Source of the DNA: Rhyacophila brunnea
Lineage: Eukaryota > Arthropoda > Insecta > Trichoptera > Rhyacophilidae
NCBI GenBank assembly: GCA_022495005.1
Contig: JAGYXB010000825.1
Coordinates: 6,386,001-6,450,000 of the forward strand
DNA length: 64,000 nt
Reading direction: 5' to 3'
The notes beneath the pieces were generated by a model that made no database searches, had not been told where the DNA came from, and saw only the letters and a list, made by a program, of their open reading frames with translations. Position numbers and translations under genes: made by a program. Shown piece by piece: positions 12,801 to 27,800 of this stretch. How positions within the stretch are numbered: position 1 is the stretch's first letter; each line of letters opens with the position of its first letter.

Positions 12801-15800
12801 ATGACCTTTACGATCAGCATTACTGTCAGTATCTACTGATATTGATATTTGAAAAAGATCAATTTCAAGATGTTTTTATTAAATTAAAATGGTGAGACTA
12901 TAACAATATCCATGTTTTAATGGCTATTCATACAAGTTGATATTTTTTTATCAATGTATTAATTTCATATGGCAGAAATGTCAGTATATTATTAGTCTAT
13001 GGCCGGTCTCTCCTTTTATTCACTTTTATTAAAATTAATAATTGCTTATAAGCATTTAGACTATAATTTTAGCACTATCAATAATTATAGGCGATTTAAT
13101 CGTAGAAAGCGGGTGAAAAACTGGCTAAGAAACTAATAAATTAGAATCATCTCCACGATTTCATTTTATCTCCTATTTCGTACTGCCAATGCCGATGATC
13201 AACTATGCATAAAAATATTTGTCAATTTATTCCATCGGAACATCAGTACATCATTCCGCCTATTACACGATTAATATTAATGTCAATATCTTTTGATACT
13301 CACACGATAGCGGTAGCCATTGCATAAAAAAAACATTAACAGTATAATTCAATATTTTACCCAGTTTCCAGCTTCTAATAGATATCAAAAGCCATGAGCA
13401 AAAAGATAAATTAATCTCTGGTTTTATTATAGACTTCATTCTAAATAATAAATATTATCTCTATGGTTTTTATTTATCTCTCAGATAATATTTAAATACA
13501 AGAAAAAAAGAAGGCATAATTTACTACAAGCCAATGTATATAATATCATATATATAAAACAATAAAAACATAGTCTTCTAATAACAATATTTCCACTGAG
13601 TACATTGAGAAGATAAGCATAAAATATATCCACTAATACACCAAGCTTTCATACTGAAATGACCTCTAACATAATGCATCTGTCTATATACGATCAAAAA
13701 TGTCATTATGCATTCCATTTAATTCTTTTCAAAGTAAATATTGCGCAGACGATAGTCGGATGAAAGCTTTGTAGACATGCCATTATGCGAATGAAAACTT
13801 ATTGAAATAATGAATACACTAACACCTCGCATTAAGACCGAGACGTGCATCTGGAAAGTTGGCGGAAAATGAAGGAATTCCCATAGTATCATTTATTTAA
13901 CATTTTATTTATTTTAAAATCACATTACCATAACATAAATAAATACGTTATCAGGTTTAATATGAAGCAGGACAACATTAATTTCTTGTTGGAAATGAGA
14001 AAAAACTTTTGACAAATCCTTGGAGATTAACTATTGATCGAATAGTTTTTACCAACTATTATCTGTTGAATTTAATGATGCAGGTGTCGAGGACATGCTA
14101 TTATTCGTTATCTGCTGCTTATCTATCTGCTTACAGGCACATAATTTTTTCCTGTTACTTGAGCTGTAAATAGAAATTATTGCGCCATGATTTCAAAATG
14201 GGCTAGCGAATAGTTACGCTCCTTTCACATTATACAGTTTTAGTGGCGTGAAAAAGAGCAACGGCCCTTTTCACATTACACGGCGACGGATAAAAACCGA
14301 AACGGCACCGTATAGCAGCTGTCCATTGCCACTGTATTCACAGCGCTCAGACGGTCACTGATGACTCAGTGGTGTACGTCACCTAATGCATGCTTTCACA
14401 TTAGACGGTTTTAAATCGTACAAACTGCACAACACTCAACCACAAACTGAGCTAGTGACGGAAAAAAACCGTGCATAAACCGTGTAGAGCGTGAACTTGT
14501 CACCGATTCGGATTTTTAGCGTTCGATTTTTTTCCGTACGGTTAAAACCGTATAGTGTGAAAGAAGGGTTAGTGTATTCAATAACTAATTATGAATATGA
14601 CATGAAGAGAAGAAGCAATACAAAATCAAGAGAAAAAATGAATAAATAGTGTATTATCTAAAATTTAATTTTACGTATGTATAAAAAAGAATAAGAATAT
14701 CCAGAGAGATTATTTTTTATGACAGAACTTTCTAATCTAATCTTGCAATAGAGTAGGAATAAGTTTGAATAATCCACAGTAGATCCCACTCCACACAAGT
14801 GAATGTATTATAAAGTTAAGCCCATTAATCTTGGATGATTCCTTTACTATATTTGCCTTGATATGAATATAAAAATGACAGCATATCATAGTTAATTGAT
14901 CATATTGATTGACTTAGAGGTCACTCTTGCTATTTTCATAAAACATAAAACAATTATTGTTGTAGTAAATCAAAACAATCAACAATGTAAAGAGGAATTT
15001 ACATATTTTAAACATACTAATGTAAGATGTTTGAATGATATTTACAGTGGAAGATATGTTTCACACTATTTTATTACTATTAACTCATTTGCTTAATAAT
15101 AAATACAATATTTTAAGAATCTTGACGGATAGACAACTGGACAACAATGAAGACAGTAAATAATGCATATAGATTTAAAATAATGTATGCTGAAACCGAA
15201 GACATTATTCTGTGTGATACAAACTATCACTTGTCCTGCTAGTGCTTTATAATTAGAATAAAAGTATATTTTTATCATCATAATATTATTATGGTTTATA
15301 GATTTAATAGACATTTTATGAATTCACTTAACATTCGATGTACTCTAAATAGAGATCTGTCATTGATTGAAAATACTGTCACAATGTCTAGGCAGACATT
15401 TAATAACGAGTTGCTATTATATATTCATATTTTGTAATTTTTATTTTTCTTTATTGTTTTAACATTTATTGAAGAATGGACTTTGAAATAATAATATAAT
15501 ACATCATCATAGAAATATGTTTTGTGGCAAATATAGATTGTTGTCAAATGCTGCAATATCTTCAAAATTACAATTATTCAATTAGAAACTATAAAAGAAA
15601 GTTTTACTGAATACATTTTACTAAATAAATACTTAGTGAAAATTAAATTGAATGTATATTGCACGTGACGATGACAGAATAATTTGAAAAAATGTAAGAC
15701 CGGCGGAAATCTTATGAAATGAAATATGGCATTATACTAAATTTTAGTAAAAACTGCATTAAGTTAATACTATTTTATGTGGTTATTGTTTGTTCATATT

Positions 15801-18800
15801 GACCAGAAAGTATAGGGCATTATAATGACACAAATATATTTAACCGGTTAAGTGCCCAAAGCGTCTTTGGAGGCCCTAATTACACCAATTCTTATGTTAA
15901 TTACTATCAATTAACTAATTGCGGCATAGAAAGGATTAAATACTATGAAATGTACAGATTGTTCAGGCTTAAGCCTCCATTCAATCTATTTAAAGTACTT
16001 GCTTCATAGGAAACCGTAGGAAACTTATTGTAAATTCGATTCAAATATGTGTAATGGTTCACACAACACAGGCTACATCTTTTTATTTTGTTTATGATGA
16101 ATCTTTGCTCGAAAATAATATGAAGGATGACATGATTTGTGTAAATATCCTATCTGAATTACAGAAAATAATCATGGTGTATACGTAACCTTTTAAATAA
16201 TAATATGAACAGTCCGATTGGCTCATGCAGTTTAAAATCTGTCGTCACCATGCTGGTAGTTAAACTTTCATGCGAGAGGCGTAAAAAGGAAATAAACAAT
16301 AGCTTATTGTACAAATAAAAAAAAAAATCTGGTAGTGTTAGTGTTCTCATTGTGTTGACAGGAAAAATTGTCATACCTCGAATTGTGGCCACGCCATGGC
16401 CATGTTGACTCCGTGGTTGTTGGACCACCACTTGAGGTCCTTTTGATGATCCGCGTTGTTTATCGTGTGGTGGAATTCTTCATATATTTGTGGTAATCTT
16501 TAACATATAAAACATAATATACATGAGTACTACAGTACTAAATTAGAAAAATCTAACTCTAGAAGGCACATTCTGGTAATTTGAATTTCTTAAATTGCTC
16601 TTGTAAAGAATGTTGTTTTACTGTCTCCAGATGACAAGTTTTTAGCATACAAAACTATAAAAGACTTCATGGGACATTTTCAGGCCAAATAACATCCTGC
16701 ATTATTTTATCACTGCATTGGGATTATTATACATGTTACGCCGAATGTGCGAAATTGACTATTACATGAAATGGGCAAAATTTTGGCTAATTCATGTAAT
16801 AGTCAAGCCCGTTGCCTTATTCATGAATTAGGTAAATTATCTGCCGAGTGTGTGAATTCGCCAGGGTATGGAATTCTTAAACTGTCAACATGACAGTAGA
16901 AAAAGTAAATTTAATACGGATGGTTTTATTAGTAATTGGACATAATATATTATTATTAGGTTAGGTAAGGTTAGGTTTTGTAATTCTGAATTCAACTGAA
17001 TGACCATTTTGAGATTAGCTAACAAGTGTCAACAAACTATCACAATCAATCAACCATTGCACGAATCAAATCGCTAAAATACCTTTTAATAAAATTCTTC
17101 CGTTATCATATTATAGTTCTAGATTTTTTTTGCGCATAGTAAATGGATATGAATGTCATTGTAGTAATTGATTAGTATATTTTTATATTATAATCAATGA
17201 CATTTGACACATTTGGTTAGTTTGATTAGTTGCAAAAAACACCACCGGAGCACGACCATCTATTTTGACCATAGATAATATCCGTAAATTTTGGTACCAA
17301 TGCATGAGCATTTGACACATTTAGTTTAGTTGGAAAAAACACCACCGTAGCGCTACTATCTAATTTGTCCAATGCATGAACTAGGCAGAAAAATTACTGC
17401 CGAATTCACACACTCGGCAGATATTTTGTCTAATTCATGAATAAGTTGCATTTTTCATGATTTAGGCAAAATTTTGCCGATTTCGTGTAATAGTTAATTT
17501 CGCACATTGGCGTAACATACATATAATTAAATTCAAGTAAGCAGTTAAATGTTGAATTAACCATTCATAGTAACCTCTTATTGTACCCAAAGTATAAAGC
17601 AAACCGATGTGACGTACCAGTGTTAACAATACGTGTAAAAAAAACATGAAACTTTAATCTACAATAAATCTCAAAACACATGAATATTAAAAAAGAAACA
17701 GATAAGAGTACATGATGTGATAGACGTCGCTAAACCGATAGAATGGCAATGAGCCAGACATGTCGCTTGGTGGTTAACTGTTAGACAAAGGCAATTGTGT
17801 GGTGATACTGTTAAAAACAGCGGTTTAAAGTTTGGCAAAAACACAACAGCGAAGAACTATGGACCGAAAACTTAAGTAGGAGTTAGGGGAGATCTTCAAT
17901 AAACAATGGATCGATCCTGAGTGATGAGTATGATGATGGTGATAACAATCATACACAATTTGATCAATTAATATTGATTCTCATGTGTATCAATCAATAT
18001 GTATCAATAATAAAATTGAATTTAAATTTTGTCGGTCACTTGTCATAAAACAATTGGAAATATAGCCAAAATAACAATGTTAACAAAATGTGTCAAGGTT
18101 TTTTTTTTTGGTAAATTATCATTACTCACCCTGGATCCTGACTGACATTCAAACATTTATGAACGGAGAAAAGCAACTGTTTGAAGTAGGTGAGCCGCTG
18201 CGCTTCCATAGTCTGACACCTGTCGAATACCAGCCCCATGTCTTCCATGTACCTTCCGTTGTACGCGTCGATCTCTTTCAAGGCCGCTTCGTATTTCTCT
18301 CGCCACCGTGCCGCGTCCTCGCGACTCTTTGTGACTCGCTCTTGCATTTTCTTCACCTGGAAAGACAACAAATTAATTATTAGAACTGATGATAATGATT
18401 TTCAGTGGAATATTATTACATAGTGAATAGAATAGACATAAATACTAATTATTGAATTTTGTAAGCATTCATTCATCTAGTCGCATAAACCAAAAACTTA
18501 CTCATAGTACTCGAGTATGGGAAAAGGTTTGCTTATGTTTGATTTTTTGAACTACTATAACTTGTCAAGAGATTCACCATGATATACTCGTTAGTATGAT
18601 AGTTCATCAATCACTCGTAAAAATGCCCTCCCCCTCTTACTTAATAATTTTTAAATTGATAATTTTATCAGCTATCCCTTTCTTTTTCTACCCTTCACCT
18701 CATACCATAATAAATTAAAATAGACTGTGACAACTTTAAATTGGAAAATCAGTGGTCCGAAGAACAAAAATACTAGCAATAATCTCATTTTAACATTAGC

Positions 18801-21800
18801 ACCGCCGGCGGCCAGTGTCGCCAACCGTACTATAATTATAGTACAATATTAGGTACTAAATTTTTCATTCCGCGAAAAATGTAAAATACTATAATTTTAT
18901 GTTAAATATTACAAAAATACTATAATTTTGAAGGATTGAAAACAAAAAATGTTCTTAAATAACATATTTTTTACACCCTTGTATTACAATCAGAATAGAA
19001 AAAGATGGCAACACTGACCACTGCACGCTTCTTGTTAAACTCATCAAGAGTCTATTACAAAAACTCAAATGTAAAATTTCAGAACTTATACTCGACAAAG
19101 CTTACAATGTAAGCGAAACATATCTCTTAATAAATGATTTTTATACGTGGTGAATAACAAGTGAATATAATTGAATATATTAATTGAATTGGCATTTACG
19201 TGGTAGAAATCTAAAATACACATTTATAAATGTCATTGTAATAACCAAAATAACCAATTTCTATCACAACAGCGCAAGATTGAAAACAGGTTATCCGAAT
19301 CTTCAACATTAGATATAGTCGACCGTTCCAAAGATGGGCTTATAGCCAGAAACAGCTGTCAACGTAAATGACTCGATTAAAGTGGAATTAACAATAATAA
19401 CTTTGCCAGTTCAATTAATCTTTTTTCTTTCGACCATGTCAGATCCTAATAGGATCATAATATGGGTTAAAACAGATTTTGTTTTACGAGAAATGGATGT
19501 CAGCCACTTGCTCAACCTATTATACATACACAAACACATACACAAACTGAAAAACAATATGTCTACTTGCCAGACCCAGGATTCGATCCTGGGACCCACG
19601 ACGCTATAGGCCGACGCTTAAGCAGCGCTGTGTTCTGTGTTCAATTAATAATGAAGGATTACGTTTAACATGGCTATGAGATAGGGTAGCAAATATGTAA
19701 TTTTTAATAGTGTCATCGACACATAATATACCAATGGTTGTAAACAAAGATCTGTGTTATCAAATGTTTTAAGTCAAAAAACCCTGAAAGAAAACTATTT
19801 AGAAAATTTCAATGGATTGTATATTTTAGATTTCTCTAAGCAATCATCATTACTAAATCATTGTGTTTAATTGTTAGTTATGGGCTAGTTCTGGTCTAAA
19901 AACAACTCTTTCAATTAATTATTTATACTAATATGCCACACTGAACTATTTGGTGATACTTTTTATTCAATTATTTTGCAATTTTACCATGCTTACATAA
20001 ACCAAAAAAAACCATTTTTCCCAAACATGTTATTATTCAATATTCTTTGTTATACCTTCATTTATATACAAGGCTATTTATACACTTGACATTGTTATTA
20101 AAATTGTAAATCACATAATAATACGTTAGTTTTTTTTCTTCAGAATAATTGTTATGTTGGTAACATTAAATGCTGCCTTCGAGTAATGTGGTGATTATTT
20201 TGTGTCACTGTCATGCGGTAAAAAAATAACACTATTGCAAGCATAGCCAAATAACAAATGAATGCACTTATAAAGAGCATTTGGAAAAAGTGTAAAATAG
20301 GTACTCAATAAGAGTAGGTATTTATAAAGATGGCCGACAGAGTCGAGTGGAGAATTATGAATGTCAGCAATTAGGGAAAACAACTACATACAAACTGTGT
20401 ATAATATATATTCACAATGTCAAAAAAATTGGCATTCAACATGAAATAAGTCAGAACGATGTGCAATATTTTGATCAATAAATAGTCTGCATCACATCTG
20501 CGCATCCATCAATATACTGATGAAAATATATTAATGGTGATCCACTAGGCTTAAGTTATCCATGCCATTAATGCCCAGAACTAACGTAAACTTGGAATAT
20601 TTAGTGTGAATTGTTTCGAATTCAAATCGAAAGAAACAATCGTTTACCTAATACATAACTTAGAAAGGCCTTAAAAAATACCAATTAGAATAAATCTTGG
20701 ATTTGAACACACGTCTTTCGTTTACCAGGCGAGTACTTAAACAAAATAATCAAATGACTTAAGAATGGTACCTTGCAGATATTTCCTAATAAGTATGCTA
20801 TCTGTCATCTGAGGTGTGTTCAAATTATATCAATCCACATATTGCCATCATTTTAAATTTAGATTAAGGAACAAGACTAATGTTGATTCAAAGCTGGCGT
20901 CTTGAATGCAAATTTAAATCTTTACATGTTTGCAAATTCTGTCACTATTTAAATAGCTACCATTTTTGATTGTCCCATTTATTGAGGGAAATTGAAAACA
21001 TGTCAGATTGCGTAGTTAGTTAATAGGAAATATCTACGAGGATGGTACTTGAGTTAGTATCGCCCAGCAAGTGGAAGAGATGTGTTCGAATCGTACTGGG
21101 TTCAAGATTTTTCAAATAGGTATGTTTCATAGTTATTTATTTTCAATGAAGAATGCTACATTCTTAAATCTTGTAAAAAATAACTGAATTCAAAACTTGG
21201 TACTGTTCGGTTATACGGAATACAGCGGAAAACGCGTTTTGAAAATAGCCGATAAACTGGATTATTTGTTAGTTTGGGTTACTTTAGGTTATGTTAGGTT
21301 GGGTTGGGTTAGGTTAGGTTAGGTTAGGTTTGGTTAGGTTAACCTAACAAATAATCCAGTTTATCGGCTATTTTCAAAACGCGTTTTCCGCTGTATTCCG
21401 TATAACCGAACAGTACCCAAAACTTTTGTTAGCACACGTCATTATAGTCCAAAGACATACATTACTAAACTATAAATTATTTTATGATAATATAATCAAT
21501 ATTATAAAATGAAATTCTACTATGTACCTAGAAGATGCTTTTTAAATTATCATAAATTTATATGCAAGTAACAATATTTATTGCCTGGCAATAGATAAGA
21601 ATTACTTTACATGTTTCGTTCATATGGTGATCTTTATCAAGTATAAGTAAAGACTGTACTCTGAAATATTTATTAGTAGAAGCAAATAGCATATGATCAG
21701 ACAGTCATAGACACAAGTCATCAAGACAGTCATAGACACAATGATTGAATAGATTCACTTGACTCAATTGGCTGTCAACAGATTTCAATAATATACATAT

Positions 21801-24800
21801 TGCAATAGTCGTTTATTAGGTTAGTAGGTTGGCAACAGTGCACTGCAATGTCTTCACAGCAAAATGTGCATGTGCAGACTTTTCAGTGCAAAAAAAATGT
21901 GCATGGATGACAAAATTGTAACACACTATTACGTATACGTGGAATAGGATTATCAATTAACAGAAAGAATTATTGTAAGACGTTTTACTAGTTGTCATGC
22001 CAGTGAAGGATACTTATCCAATGCATTTTTTATAGACATGGGAAAGATTTTCATTAATAAACAAACATATGAAATGACATGAAATTTAAATTAATATTGC
22101 CCACTTCATAGATTCAACATTTTAAAATCAGAAACATAAAACTAACGTAATTGTTAGTAGTTGAAAAATAAATAGGTATTCCTCATAAGCATATAATATT
22201 AATGATATATTATGGTGGATGGATGGTGTTTTATGTCCAGTTTTTGCATGTTTTGAGAAAATCAATTTAAAATCAAAGGCAGAATAGACAAATTATGTAT
22301 TTGAATATATTATCTTCTCAAATATCCTATTTGGTCATTCAATATTTTTAGAGGACAAGGATTTGACGAGGCATGCATTTTGTATTATATAATAACCAAA
22401 GATATTCAATCTTCTTGCTGTTAAAACCTTTTGTGATTTTACTATAAAAATCACTGAACCGAGTTCCAGTTTAACAAAAATTTAGAAGTGTGCTCTAATT
22501 TCAGAGTACATGTGTACGAAAATTCATCTCTATGGAACAAGGGTTTGTTCAATAGCTAACGCAATTTCGGAGGAATGAAGGCACATATATGGGAATCTTT
22601 TATAAAGGTATCCAGTCAAATGAATGTAGCTATATTGTATAATAATTATTATGTTATTGCATATAAGATCCTGTAATATGTAAATATACCAATGAGTCAC
22701 ATGAAAATATTAGTAAACATGCCATTTTTTTTTATTATCAGTGACTAATGAGTATTTATTTACTGATAAAAAGCAATTTATTACCCATGAGTGATAAATG
22801 TACACTTATCTATATAATAATGATAATTTTCTCTAAAAAAATTATATAAGGTTGCATTTGGGCAGCGTTTCATCTCAAAATTGTCATTATGTGCGACAGG
22901 TTAATGAAAACATTCAAAGTTAATACTATACTAAAGGGTGGTTAAAATGTATCCACGCATACACACACAGGATTATAGTAGCAGGGTGTTAAGATGTTAT
23001 GCATATTGAATGAAGATGAGTGTGAATCGTTCCCAAGTGTTGAAACTGTTGATGAATGTGTTTAAGATCCATTGCAGGTTTCATTATAGAATGATTGCAA
23101 TAGATTCATAATGTTGAAAGATTCACAAAAAAATACAGTGTAAATATACAATAATTAATAATGTAATATTTTTAGTTGGTAGGTACCTAACTACTTTTTT
23201 TTTTTTGACCATGTCCGATCCTGATACCGGATAGGTGTTTTTCAAATACCTACATCAAAGTTGTTTTAAATATTTTTAATTGATAAAATAAAATGTTTTG
23301 TAGTAATTAATCGCAATAGTTGAACAACGTTTTGTTCCTTTGTTTAATTTAATTTTATATATGTAATGGTTTCCCACCAAGAATTGACATTAAATTTATA
23401 GTAGCCCTATTCCGGCAGTATGTGTTAAAATGTAATTTAGCACTTGCACACGCACAAAATTTCCATGTTAATAATTAATAATGGGCGTAGTATATATTTA
23501 AGTGCGAGCACATGTGCTAAATTTCGTGTTAACAATAAACACGACACTGCTGGAATAGGCCTACATATTATACTGATATCACTTTTTAAAAACATACATC
23601 AGATTATATAAACGGTAAAAACAAAAAGCTAGCGGGTGAATATTTAGAATTATTCATGTTTTAGTGCTAATCGTTGATGGATGAATTAATGAAACACAAA
23701 TGTATGCAAGTACTCAGACCATTAACATGATAGATTGAGACTATTTGATGAAAATTTAATTTAAATTCTAATTGGTAGGAGTTTTTACTATTTGGTGAGA
23801 ATCAGTTTGGCTGACCCGAGTTTCGCCTTTTGGCATCTTCAGGCTTTGCACAGTGCGTGAAGATGTCGAAAGAAATGAAATAGTACATAATATAGATATT
23901 TCAAAAATTTCATATGTTCACTATAGATTATTATTTGTGTTTCATTGTGTTCTTTAATGTTAGAGTAAGAACTGCATAAGTCACAATGGAACGTCCCAAA
24001 ATGTTTTTATTTTTGGTTAAATATCACACAGGTAGAAAGTAGTATAGGTAAAGCCAAGTAAACAGCGACAGCTGGTGTTACAGTTGGGATGGTGGTTAGT
24101 GTGAAGAAGAAGCACCCGAGAATCCTTACCGTAGCGGAACGCTGCAGACGGCACGCCAAGTCGCGAACCAGAAAAAAAGCCAACCAAAACACATCAGTCA
24201 ATACAAAAAAAAGAAAAAAAATACAATATTAAAATAATCAACTAGGTCAATATGGTAAATCAATGTTATAAACCAAACTATGTCCACCCACAAATTAATT
24301 AAGTAATATTTTACAGAATAAAATTAAAAGTGAATAAAAATTAATTGTATATTTTTTAATCATTAATAAATTAGAAATGTATTATTTTGTAAATTAATAT
24401 AGAATGGTAATTAGAGGGACAATGTTAAATTAACATAACTTAGGTGGAAGGAAATGGTATCTACTACTAATCAGTGATTGATTTAAAAAAATATATATAG
24501 TCATGAGGTAAACTTCATTAAGTGCAATAAATAATAAACCATTGCACTTAATGAGTTTTGAAGCTGATACGGTGTAATACCCAAAGTGCCCTGCTAATAT
24601 TATAACCACCAATTATTCTACATCCCAGTGAAATAAGATTGATTTAAAAAAATATATATCAACATTAATAATAACCCGATACAATGATAATATTATAATA
24701 TACGCAAAACATCCTGCTTATTTCTTTTGACCATGTCTGGTCATATGGGCGTCAACAGAGTGGGTTTGTAATTAAGTAAATATTAACTATAATTAAGGTT

Positions 24801-27800
24801 TTTAATAACAGATTTTTGTTTTTACAAGAAATGGATGTCAGCCACTTGGTCAACCTATTAGATCAATACTCTGACTCAAACACAAATTGAAAAACAATAT
24901 GTGTTTTTTTTCCAGAGCCAGGATTCGAACCTGGGACCCACGACACTATAATCCGACGCTTAACCGGCTCGCCCATCGTGATCGTCCTGCTGATAATAAC
25001 CACAACTTCTACAATCCAGAGAAAGTTTAAACTTTTTTCTTGGAAACATTCACTTTGATAATTTATCAGAGGTTCAGGAGTTTTCCAATGACATATCGTG
25101 GTCATCTACTGAACCATCTTTTACACACATGGATATATATTATACGGTACGGAAGGAGAGGAAAGGACACAGTAATTGAGATTGTAGCGATGGGTACGTA
25201 ATAAGTTAAATTGAAGGGGGGAAAACACGGTACGAAATTTTACCTCACTGAAGAACTAAACTGGTTGAAAATCACTAATGTCTAAATAATACAAATTGTA
25301 ACATGTGATTTTGGACATTTGAAGAACATGCTCATAATTTCTGGACTAATAAGCGCGCCAACAAATCTATCCTAAAAAGTTCACAAGGAGACGTAACCTC
25401 GTATCGTTCAAAAGTAGCTATAATATAATGGTGACAATAAATTTGGAGAAGCTGAGTAAAAGGAAGCCAACAAGAGTGCAGAAAATAATTGCGTATTATA
25501 TTCGTAGTAGGTGTCAGTCAAACCCACTCCAGCCAAATGATTTCACAACCCTCAGCAATGAAGATAAACGATTCCGAAAAATATAACTATTACACACATA
25601 ATAGTTAATGAATCATGAAGCATGATAAATATTTTGGAGCAGATCTTGATCACCTATTTGAAACACGCGTTTTTTCAATCAAGGCAGAAGAAGCAAATCA
25701 GCTCATTCAAAATGCATGCTATCTGCATGAAGGCGACAACGAGAAAAGAGTTCTTTTATTTTTATATAAAGTCTCAGGCATGATTATTTTTAATCCGCAA
25801 TAAAAAAAAACATTACATATGTTAAGAGCAAAATTAATTAAAACTACTAAGCAGATAGGAACTGATTAAAATTCCTCGTCTACTTTCTGTATAAAGTCGT
25901 AACGAATGTCGATTTATTTCATTCGACCATGCGGCGGCGGCGCCCAATTGTCCTGGCGTTGTCTCATTCCCAAAATTTCGTTTTCAAATAACCCAGTATT
26001 CCTCTCGGTTATGAAATTAATTGAAATATAATCGAGTAATTTCAAAATCTGCAGGTAACGGAAAGTAACAGTGCATAATACGTTAAGTGCCAATATGCAA
26101 TAATTCTAAATAAACTACCACTAAACGAACGGTGGACGAAAACAGAAATTCGTCCATTGTGTTGATTTTCAATAACACAGTATTCCTATAGGATCTACTA
26201 CTGATACAGTGATTTTTATGAAATTATTCACGTGAAATATAATCCGAGAAAATTTAATACCTGGGGGGTAACGGAAAGTAATCCATTATTTCGAAATAAT
26301 AGGTAACTTAAAATCCATTCGTTCCATGATCGCGTGCGGCGAGCATGCTACTTTGGTTTTATTTATTTTTTTGCTATCATAAAAAGATTATTTCACTTGA
26401 TAAACCCAATTCGAACGGCCACTACGTAAGTGGAAGAGCTCGTTAGAAGAATTGATGGAGTATTGAATTATTGTACATATTATTCGGCTACCGAAGACAA
26501 TTTTACTACACTACCATAGACAATAATTTTATTCTTATACGTATGTACCTATATTAAAATATTTAGAATATAGCAACGAGTTTGAATAATATGATGATGT
26601 CGGTCGATAGTCGATCCGACAGAGCCATTATCGTTGGACAATCTTTTTCTTCCGCTGTTGTGACGTGAATAGTAAATTGAAGAATACTCCTTGGTATTCT
26701 TATTTGTCACTAAACACTGGTAGGGTAAGTGTTAAGCCTTGTTCGGACTGTGCCAGTGATTTAGTAAAGTAGCGAGTGATTTGGTAAAAAACCGTGTCTG
26801 AACAGACAAATTTAGTCGAGTAGTTTAGTAAAATGGTCAGTCAAGCCGATCCATTAGGCGGTAAACACATTGCTACAAGTTGCGGGTGCGAGTGGAGTTA
26901 TTGTGGCGGTACGTAGGTCACGGCCCCCACAAATGGGGGGCTGACAAGGCTCTAGCCTGGGGGCCCGGGCTCACGAAGGGCCCGGCGAGTCGAGTCGACC
27001 AAATAAGTGATATAAACATCCTACATCACAAATTCTCTGTAATAGTAAAAAAAAAGTCGCCTGCGGTGCTATTTTCCTTCAATAATGTTATTATTTAAAA
27101 TTATGTGGTTATAATATATGATAAAATTTTTAATTAGTAATTAACCTATGTATTAAAATATACAAAAAAAAACACTAAATATACACATTAATTTTAATGT
27201 GTACCTACACCATTTGGAAAACGCTACTGTAGTGCGTCACACTGCCTTTATCTTTAGCGATAGGTAGGGGGCCCCGCCAAAGATCCTAGCTTGGGGGGCC
27301 GCTTCAGGATGCCATGACGTAGGTACTAACGATTAGTAAATAGAATAAGTTTATATTCACTCGCCCTCGTATTTTTATTAATGCTTATTATAGATCCACC
27401 AGTATAAGCTGTCAGTTGAGTGAGAGCGCCACAATATGCTAACATTTGACATAATATCATTCAATACTAAATACCATAACAAAAAACGTTTTTTTGCCTC
27501 CTGTAAAATTTGATATGTGTGGATTACGCCATTTTTCCTTTCCAAAGTCGATATAATATTTTAATGCGTTTTTTGAAAATTGTACCGCGTATTTGTGAAA
27601 GACGGCAACACCGCAAGAACACGATATTCGCATTATCTTTCGGCAACCCAACTCCCGTGAATATCGAGACGTATTGTATTTCATTACAAAAAAAAAGAAG
27701 TTAATCCAAAGCCAGTGATGAAATTAGATCGGATATGCTGAGCGATAAGCAAATAATACGCAAGACAGCGGTAGCGATACGTACATATATATATGTAAGT

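Noticed and set aside
24895..24990. Functional tRNA gene on the minus strand
   Set aside because: A good T-arm, but it is the head of a SINE family B copy whose body and tail match other copies.
26880..27098. 72-codon plus frame beginning [15 protein letters not shown]
   Set aside because: Runs through the GC cap of a family H MITE; no protein likeness.
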